NCBI GenBank assembly: GCA_016795565.1 | Contig: JAEUGW010000025.1 | Span: 1 to 64,000 of the forward strand | Reading direction: 5' to 3' | DNA from: Opitutaceae bacterium | GTDB lineage: Bacteria > Verrucomicrobiota > Verrucomicrobiia > Opitutales > Opitutaceae | DNA length: 64,000 nucleotides | Shown: in pieces, positions 58,445 through 64,000 of the stretch | How the letters are laid out: each line of letters starts with the position of its first letter | How positions within the stretch are numbered: position 1 is the stretch's first letter | Made by a program: the position numbers and the translations under genes | Notes under the pieces: model-generated | The model's input: only the letters and a program-made list of their open reading frames with translations | Databases searched by the model: none | What the model was told of the DNA's origin: nothing

Positions 58445-60220
58445 CTACGTGTCGCCACGCTTCTCGGCCCCGCGGCCCTCGAGCAGCGCCAGCAACAGGT
58501 CGTTCTTCACCAACATGCCCGCCAGCCGGCCCGTGCCGGCGTCCACCACCGGCAAGGTCTGGCCGGCATGCTGGGCAAAGATTCGCAACGCCTCGGCCAG
58601 CGGGGCCCGATTCGACACCGGGGGCACGTCGTCCCGCAACAGATCCCCGGCGATGACATGCTCGGCCACCGCCGGATCGCTCAGGTAGGGCTTGATGTCG
58701 TGCAGCGAGATCGCGCCCGCGAAGTTCCCCTCGGGCGTGGTCACGTAGATCTCCTCGTGCCGCGTCTGCAGGAACAGCTGAGCAATCTCCGCAAACCGCG
58801 CGGTCAGCAACACCGGTGCGGCCTGCGGCTTCGCCAGATCCGCCACGATGCCGGGCAGCTGAACGGCTTCCGGCGCCTCCGCCGCCTTTTTCTTCAGCGC
58901 CGCGCTGTAGAGCGATTGGCTCTCGATGCCGCGCGCGGTGTAGTAGGCGACCACGCTGCACAGCATCAGCGGCATGATGATGTCGTAACTCAGCGTCATC
59001 TCGAAGAGCATGATGATGGCCATGACCGGCGCGTGGCTGGCCGCCGCCAGCAGGGCGCCCATGCCGACCAGGGCGAAGGCGCGCGGATCCGAGGCGCCCG
59101 CCGGCCAGACCGAGTTGACCGCAAAACCAAACAGGTAGCCCAGGCTCGCCCCCATGAACAGGGTGGGCGTGAAAACACCACCCGGCGCCCCGGAGCCGAA
59201 GGAGGCCGCCGTGGCGATCCACTTGCACACCAGCACCAGCACGAGCGTCGTCCAGATCAACTGGCCGTTTAGGATCGTGACGACCACGCTGTAGCCGTTG
59301 CCGCAGACCTCCGGCACCCACACCGCCAGCGCGCCGACGACCAGCCCGCCCAGCATCAGCCGGACCGGCAGCGGCAGCTGCGTGCGCGCAAACCACCCCT
59401 CCACCGTTCGCAGCGACCGCAAAAAAACCGGCGCCACCGTGCCGGCAAGCAGTCCGAGCACGATGAACGGGCCGATCTCCCACAGCGAATGCAGCGTGAA
59501 CGCCGGCACGGCATACAGCGTGTGGGCATCCGACACCGTCCGGATCGTCAGCGTGGCCGCGACCGCCGCGACCGCCAGGGGCCCGAGGCTCTCCATCGCG
59601 ATCGTGCCGAGGATGATCTCCGCGACAAAGAACGACCCGGCAATCGGCGCGTTGTAGGCCGAGGCGATGCCCGCGGCCGCGCCGCAGGCGACCAGCAGGC
59701 GCAGTTGCGGCGCCGACAACCGGCCGCGCCGGCCCAGCCAGGAAGCCGCCATCGACGCCAGCTGCACCATCGGGCCCTCCCGCCCGATCGAGCCGCCGGA
59801 GGCGATCGAGAACAGCGCCGCCGTGCTCTTCACCATCGTCGCGCGGACGGGCAGCTTGCCGCTGCCGATCAGGATGGCCTCCATGTAATCCGTGGAGCTC
59901 TGCCCCCGGTGCAGGCGCTTGCCGAAGAGCAGCACGAGGCCGGCCATCAGCCCGCCGGTCGCCGGGATCGCCAGCCGCTGCCACCACGCCAGCTCGCGGA
60001 ACGAGTCCACCATGCCTTCGGCCGTGCCGGTCAGGAAATAATGGATGAGGCCGATGCCCCCGCGGAACAGGAGCGCCGCCAGCGCCCCGAGGATGCCCGC
60101 CCCGGCCGCCCAGAAGAGCGTCTCCTGCCACGGCGAGGGCCGCAGCTTCTCGATGATCCACAGGCGCCAGCGCAGCAGGCGCAGCAGACGCTCGTAGATT
60201 TGCGGCACCATCTCCTTCAC
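58445..60220 (-). CDS. ClC family chloride channel/transporter with CBS domains
   Basis: A 591-residue membrane protein. The ClC filter is present: GSGKLP near residue 119, SGGSIGREGPMVQ with the gating Glu148, and GSGAPGGVFTPTLFMG. The residue corresponding to the internal proton glutamate of E. coli ClC-ec1 (E203) is Ile202. Two CBS domains occupy the C-terminal ~150 residues (VTTPEGNFAGAISLHDI and LPVVDAGTGRLAGMLVKNDL). It begins with GTG at 60220 or ATG at 60211. Confidence 0.92.
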   Translation of the reverse strand: MKEMVPQIYERLLRLLRWRLWIIEKLRPSPWQETLFWAAGAGILGALAALLFRGGIGLIHYFLTGTAEGMVDSFRELAWWQRLAIPATGGLMAGLVLLFGKRLHRGQSSTDYMEAILIGSGKLPVRATMVKSTAALFSIASGGSIGREGPMVQLASMAASWLGRRGRLSAPQLRLLVACGAAAGIASAYNAPIAGSFFVAEIILGTIAMESLGPLAVAAVAATLTIRTVSDAHTLYAVPAFTLHSLWEIGPFIVLGLLAGTVAPVFLRSLRTVEGWFARTQLPLPVRLMLGGLVVGALAVWVPEVCGNGYSVVVTILNGQLIWTTLVLVLVCKWIATAASFGSGAPGGVFTPTLFMGASLGYLFGFAVNSVWPAGASDPRAFALVGMGALLAAASHAPVMAIIMLFEMTLSYDIIMPLMLCSVVAYYTARGIESQSLYSAALKKKAAEAPEAVQLPGIVADLAKPQAAPVLLTARFAEIAQLFLQTRHEEIYVTTPEGNFAGAISLHDIKPYLSDPAVAEHVIAGDLLRDDVPPVSNRAPLAEALRIFAQHAGQTLPVVDAGTGRLAGMLVKNDLLLALLEGRGAEKRGDT

Positions 60221-60331
60221 GGCGTCTTGGTTCCTGGGGGACGTCGCAGTTTCATGCCGCGACGATGACCTGCTCCCGGCCCGCCTGACAAGGATTGTTC
60301 CAAGATGGAGTCCGCGTGGGACGCGGGCTTT

Positions 60332-60383
60332 CTGTAGCGGCGCTCTGTGAGCGCCGGACGGCGGTCATAGACCGCCGCTACAG
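60332..60383. repeat. TGTAGCGGCG palindrome (element A core)
   Basis: Inner hairpin only, like the copy at 44280, between the clc and SNF2 genes. Confidence 0.75.
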
Positions 60384-60394
60384 TTTCCGCGCGC

Positions 60395-63025
60395 TCACGA
60401 GGTGGCGGGCGCCGCCGGCTGCGGTTCCGCGGGCGCCAGAGTCGCCGGCAGCGCCGGCCCGAGGGGCGTGCTCGCGACCGCGGCGTTCAGCAGCTCCGCC
60501 TCGCCCGATTCCACGGCGCTGAGCTGGATGAGGCTGTGCAGCGAGCTGAAATGCTTGGTCCATTCGAAATCGCCCGAGTGGTGGCCGACGACCTGGTTGA
60601 AGAGCTGCTTCTTCTCCCCCTTCAGCGTCTGGATGCGCTCCTCGATCGTGCCGGCCGTGACCATGCGGTAGACGAACACGGTGTTCGTCTGGCCGATGCG
60701 GTGCACACGGTCGATGGCCTGGTCCTCCACCGCCGGGTTCCACCAGGGGTCGAGCAGGAACACGTAGTCGGCGGCGTGCAGCGTGATGCCCGTGCCGGCG
60801 GCCTTGAGGCTCACCAGCATCGCCGCCGCCCCGGCCGCCGCCTGGAAATCCTTCACCGGCTTCTGCCGGTCCACCGTCATGCCCGTGATCTCGTAGCGCG
60901 GCAGGTCCGGGTAGTGCTGGACGAGCGCCGTGCGCACGCGGTTGAGCAGCGTCACAAACTGCGAGAAGATGACCACCTTGTGGCCGCTGGCCACGACCTC
61001 GCTGAGCTTCTCGACGAGCAGCTGGAGCTTGCCGCTGTCCGCCAGCGGCGAGTTCATCCACGGCAGCAGGTCGGGGTCGCAGCACACCTGCCGCAGCCGG
61101 GTGAGCAGCGCGAGGAAGCCGAAGGACTTTTCCCGCAGTGCCAGGCTGATATCCTCGCCGAGGCGCGCCAGGCCCTCGGTGCAGATGCGGGCATACTCGG
61201 TGCGCTGCACCTCCGTGAGCGGGCAGAGCAGGTCCATCTCGACCTTGGGCGGCAGCTCGGTCGCCACCTCGGTCTTCGTGCGGCGCAGGATGAACGGCGC
61301 GACCTGCTGGCGCAGGCGCTGCATGGTGCGCTCGCGATCCTGCACCAGCGCCGCCTCAAACGAGGCGCGCGAGCCGAGCAGCCCGGGCAGGAGGTAGCGG
61401 AAGATGGACCACAGGTCGAGCTGCCGGTTCTCCAGCGGCGTGCCGGTCAGCACGAGGCGGTGGCGCGTCTTGATGGCGAAGCAGGCCTGCGTGACCTTGG
61501 CGTCGGGGTTCTTGATGAACTGGCCCTCGTCAAGCACGGCGTAGCCGAACTCCGTGGTGTCCAGCAGCGCGCGGTGCTTGCGCAGCTGGGTGTAGCTGGC
61601 CAGCCAGATGCACGGCGCCTTGTTGGTCTTGAAATCATTGCCCGACTTCAGGACATCGACCTTCGCCTCCGGGTGGAAGCGCGCCAGTTCCTCGCGCCAG
61701 ACCGGCACGACGCTGGCCGGGCAGACCACGACATGCCGGTGCTTCGGGAGGGGCCGGGCGCGCAACAGCGCGATGACCTGCGCGGTCTTGCCGAGGCCCA
61801 TCTCGTCGGCCAGCAGGCCGTGACACTCGGTCTCGCAGAGGTGGTGCATCCATTCGACGCCGCGGCGCTGGTAGTTGCGGAGATAATCGGGCAGTTCCGG
61901 CGGGGCGACGGGCGGCGTCAGCACCTTCTGACGCCAGGCCTCAATCTCGGGGCCGAGCGTGACCTTGAGGCGGTGGTCGTTGAACAGGGAGAAAACCAGG
62001 TAGGGCGGAATCTCGCCCGCGGCGGCCGTGTCCGCGAGGTTCCGCTGCCACTGGTGGTAGCCCTCCAGCTTCTCGGGGGTGAGCGTGACGATGCCCACAT
62101 CGGCCAGCAGCATCGGCGAGCGGCCGTGGGCCAGCAGGGCGGCGGCCTGCTCCTCGGTGAGCAGCTTTTCGCCCGCGCGGAAAATCCACCGCAGGTTCAG
62201 GCCGGCGTCGCCGCGCCGGTCCGCCACGGCCTCGATCTCGATGGCGCGCGCGCCCTGCTTGATGATGGTCACCTTCGCGTCGAGCTCGATGGCGAACTGC
62301 TTTTTCCAGTGCGGCAGCAGGTCGCGCAGGAACCCGGGGATGTCGGCCAGCGCCTCGAGGGCGTAGGCGTGCGTGGCCTGGTTGTAGCGGAAGTGGGCCT
62401 TGCGCGCGTAGGTGGCCAGCGCAATGAGCTTGGCGCGCTCGGCGGCGGCCGGATGGCTGGCGGCATTGCCGAGTGCCGGGATGCGGTTGCGGCCGCTTTT
62501 CCAATACGCGACGAAGACGAGGCCGTCGCTGTTGGCGGTGAAGCTCAGCAGCAGGTCGCGCGGCGGGGCGTCGGGTTTGGGCGCGCCGGGCGTGACAGTG
62601 TCGCCGTTGGCGGCGGCCGAAGGCGCCGGGGCGGCGGAAAGGCCGTTGCCGTTGGTGGTGGAACCCTCCTTGGCGGCGCCGGGCAGGAGCGCGGCCATCT
62701 CATCCACCAGCAGTTCCTCGATCTCGTGCAAACCCGCCACCGCGATCGCGTGGGCCAGCAGCAAATCGGTGGAGGAGGAGCGCACCTTGATGCGGTCGCC
62801 CTCCCACTCGATCACGGCATACTCCTCCCTCTTCTCGACCTTGCGGTGGATGATGGCGTCATTGGCCCCGAGCGCGACCTCGCGGACCTCCCCGGCGCGA
62901 TACATGTCATGGCCGCGCTCCACCTGGGCCGCGTCAAACTGTTCCTCCCATTCGACCTCCATCCGGGCGAACCAGAATTCGAGGGACTGCGGGGTATAGA
63001 TGCGCTTGGGCCCGTGGGTTTGCAT
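60395..63025 (-). CDS. SNF2-family DEAD/DEAH helicase
   Basis: An 876-residue protein. The N-terminal ~370 residues include a SWIM-like lead region without a clear Cys/His motif and a variable domain; the SNF2 ATPase follows with LADEMGLGKTAQVIALL (Walker A), VLDEGQFIKNP (Walker B, DEGQ instead of DEAQ), LTGTPLENRQLDLWSIFRYL, and the C-terminal half with VFLLDPWWNPAVEDQAIDRVHRIGQ. Role is probably chromosome-associated DNA remodelling or RNA polymerase recycling (RapA-like); no specific partner is shown. The start is the ATG at 63025, next to a TTG. Confidence 0.93.
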   Translation of the reverse strand: MQTHGPKRIYTPQSLEFWFARMEVEWEEQFDAAQVERGHDMYRAGEVREVALGANDAIIHRKVEKREEYAVIEWEGDRIKVRSSSTDLLLAHAIAVAGLHEIEELLVDEMAALLPGAAKEGSTTNGNGLSAAPAPSAAANGDTVTPGAPKPDAPPRDLLLSFTANSDGLVFVAYWKSGRNRIPALGNAASHPAAAERAKLIALATYARKAHFRYNQATHAYALEALADIPGFLRDLLPHWKKQFAIELDAKVTIIKQGARAIEIEAVADRRGDAGLNLRWIFRAGEKLLTEEQAAALLAHGRSPMLLADVGIVTLTPEKLEGYHQWQRNLADTAAAGEIPPYLVFSLFNDHRLKVTLGPEIEAWRQKVLTPPVAPPELPDYLRNYQRRGVEWMHHLCETECHGLLADEMGLGKTAQVIALLRARPLPKHRHVVVCPASVVPVWREELARFHPEAKVDVLKSGNDFKTNKAPCIWLASYTQLRKHRALLDTTEFGYAVLDEGQFIKNPDAKVTQACFAIKTRHRLVLTGTPLENRQLDLWSIFRYLLPGLLGSRASFEAALVQDRERTMQRLRQQVAPFILRRTKTEVATELPPKVEMDLLCPLTEVQRTEYARICTEGLARLGEDISLALREKSFGFLALLTRLRQVCCDPDLLPWMNSPLADSGKLQLLVEKLSEVVASGHKVVIFSQFVTLLNRVRTALVQHYPDLPRYEITGMTVDRQKPVKDFQAAAGAAAMLVSLKAAGTGITLHAADYVFLLDPWWNPAVEDQAIDRVHRIGQTNTVFVYRMVTAGTIEERIQTLKGEKKQLFNQVVGHHSGDFEWTKHFSSLHSLIQLSAVESGEAELLNAAVASTPLGPALPATLAPAEPQPAAPATS

Positions 63026-63160
63026 CAAGCTAAAGAACGGACGTTAGAAACTTCCGCTCGGCCCGCGCAACCCCTATTTCGCCCAATCTCACTCCTGCTG
63101 CGCCAGCGCGTTTCACCTGATTGTCACCGCACCGGCACCGGTTCTTCACGCGGGTCGTGC

Positions 63161-64000
63161 ATGCTTCCGCCGCGCTCGCCGGCCGGCAGGTCGCCGCCGC
63201 CCGGGCCAACCTGCTTGAACCTTGTCCTCGTAACCGAAACCTACTCTCCCGAAATCAACGGCGTCGCCATGACGCTGGGGCACCTCGTGCAGGGCCTCAC
63301 GCGCCTGGGGCACCGGGTCACGATCATCCGCCCCCGCCAGCGCACCGAACAGGACGCCGCCGCCCTCCAGGTCAGCGGTCCGGTCACGCAACACCTCCTG
63401 CCCGGCCTGCCCATCCCGGGCTATCCCCTGCTCCGCTTCGGCCTGCCCGCCGGCGGCCGCCTGCGCCGGCTCTGGCGCCGGGCCCGCCCCGATCTCGTCC
63501 ATATCGCCACCGAGGGACCGCTGGGATTCTCCGCCCTCAACGCCGCGCGCATCCTCGGCCTGCCGGTCACATCGAGCTTCCACACCAACTTCCACCGCTA
63601 CACGCACGACTACCGCTTCAGCTGGCTGTTCACCCTGACCGCGAAATGGCTGCGCTGTTTCCACAACCGCACGCTCCGCACCTTCGCCCCGACCCGCGAG
63701 CTCTGCGCTGAGCTCGCCGCCGACGGCTACCAAAACCTCCGCGTGCTCTCCCGCGGCGTGGACCCGGCCCTCTTCACCGCGGCCCGGCGCAACCCGGAGA
63801 CGCGGCTCACGTGGGGTGCCGACGCGGACGACCCGCTGGTCATTCACACCGGCCGCCTCGCCCGCGAGAAGAACTACGCGCTGATCATCCGCGCCTTCGA
63901 CGCCATGCGCGCCGCCAACCCGCGCTGCCGCTTTGTCGTCGTGGGCGACGGCCCGCTGCGCGCCGAACTGGCCGCGAAACTCCCCTATGCGCGCTTCACC
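63161..64000 (+). CDS. Family 4 glycosyltransferase, N-terminal part
   Basis: The frame runs off the right edge; ~280 residues are visible. LNLVLVTETYSPEINGVAMTLGHLVQGLTRLGHRVTII is the N-terminal Rossmann start typical of GT4 enzymes that work on lipids or polysaccharides, and SSFHTNFHRYTHDY, VLSRGVDPALFTAARR and HTGRLAREKNYALIIRAFD follow. Start is ATG 63161 or TTG 63215; the latter gives the cleaner N-terminus. The acceptor is unknown; mannosyl- and sulfoquinovosyl-transferases have similar sequences. Confidence 0.88.
   Translation, partial: MLPPRSPAGRSPPPGPTCLNLVLVTETYSPEINGVAMTLGHLVQGLTRLGHRVTIIRPRQRTEQDAAALQVSGPVTQHLLPGLPIPGYPLLRFGLPAGGRLRRLWRRARPDLVHIATEGPLGFSALNAARILGLPVTSSFHTNFHRYTHDYRFSWLFTLTAKWLRCFHNRTLRTFAPTRELCAELAADGYQNLRVLSRGVDPALFTAARRNPETRLTWGADADDPLVIHTGRLAREKNYALIIRAFDAMRAANPRCRFVVVGDGPLRAELAAKLPYARFT

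Overview
The window looks like the chromosome of a high-GC Verrucomicrobiota bacterium, most likely Opitutaceae (Opitutus/Lacunisphaera-like). This is inferred from a PEP-CTERM protein, large TonB-dependent receptors, a NagB/PIG-L fusion, a ResB/CcsA cytochrome c maturation pair, weak Shine-Dalgarno signals and an unusually dense load of small palindromic repeats. No 16S rRNA or other direct taxonomic marker is present.

Layout. 1-5437: tail of a PEP-CTERM protein, then a minus-strand pyroglutamate cluster (pxpB, pxpC, pxpA, DUF969, DUF979, pcp). 5567-9477: lipoprotein and ResB/CcsA cytochrome c assembly genes. 9529-12553: recN, tRNA-Val and a DUF1460 cell-wall amidase-like protein. 12617-19982: two large TonB-dependent receptors and an AraC regulator. 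20211-28616: NagB/PIG-L fusion, a HicAB module, and a translationally coupled minus-strand operon of a D-aminoacylase/DD-carboxypeptidase fusion, a phosphodiester glycosidase and a HGSNAT/NagX-like membrane acyltransferase. 28617-42393: two duplicated FecR-domain loci 11 kb apart, each followed by a terminator and a short array of about 23-bp palindromes, with a solute symporter, dipeptide epimerase, PpiD-like chaperone, TolC-like protein, tryptophanase and DUF4199 protein between them. 42394-47426: miaA, a lipid kinase, a response regulator-GGDEF protein, trpA, an EEP hydrolase, a GIY-YIG protein and tRNA-His with a decayed tandem copy. 47743-58370: a phosphate locus with DUF47-PiT facing a porin-pstS-pstC-pstA-pstB-phoU-phoB-phoR series that carries recognisable Pho boxes. 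58445-64000: a ClC protein, a SNF2 helicase and the start of a family 4 glycosyltransferase.

Themes. (1) Salvage of peptides and wall material: Pcp plus PxpABC turns N-terminal pyroglutamate into glutamate, while the DUF1460 protein, dipeptide epimerase, DD-carboxypeptidase/D-aminoacylase fusion and amino-sugar enzymes suggest peptidoglycan or glycan recycling. (2) A complete Pho regulon with both high- and low-affinity phosphate uptake. (3) Mobile small repeats. At least six families of palindromic or MITE-like elements occupy most gaps. Several lie inside reading frames and are translated: a ResB loop, two signal-peptide regions, the linker of the fusion protein, and the ends of PxpB and the symporter. 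The duplicated FecR loci act as empty-site controls for one another and show directly that two of these families inserted.

Gene calls rest on reading frame, motifs and context only; no database search was possible.
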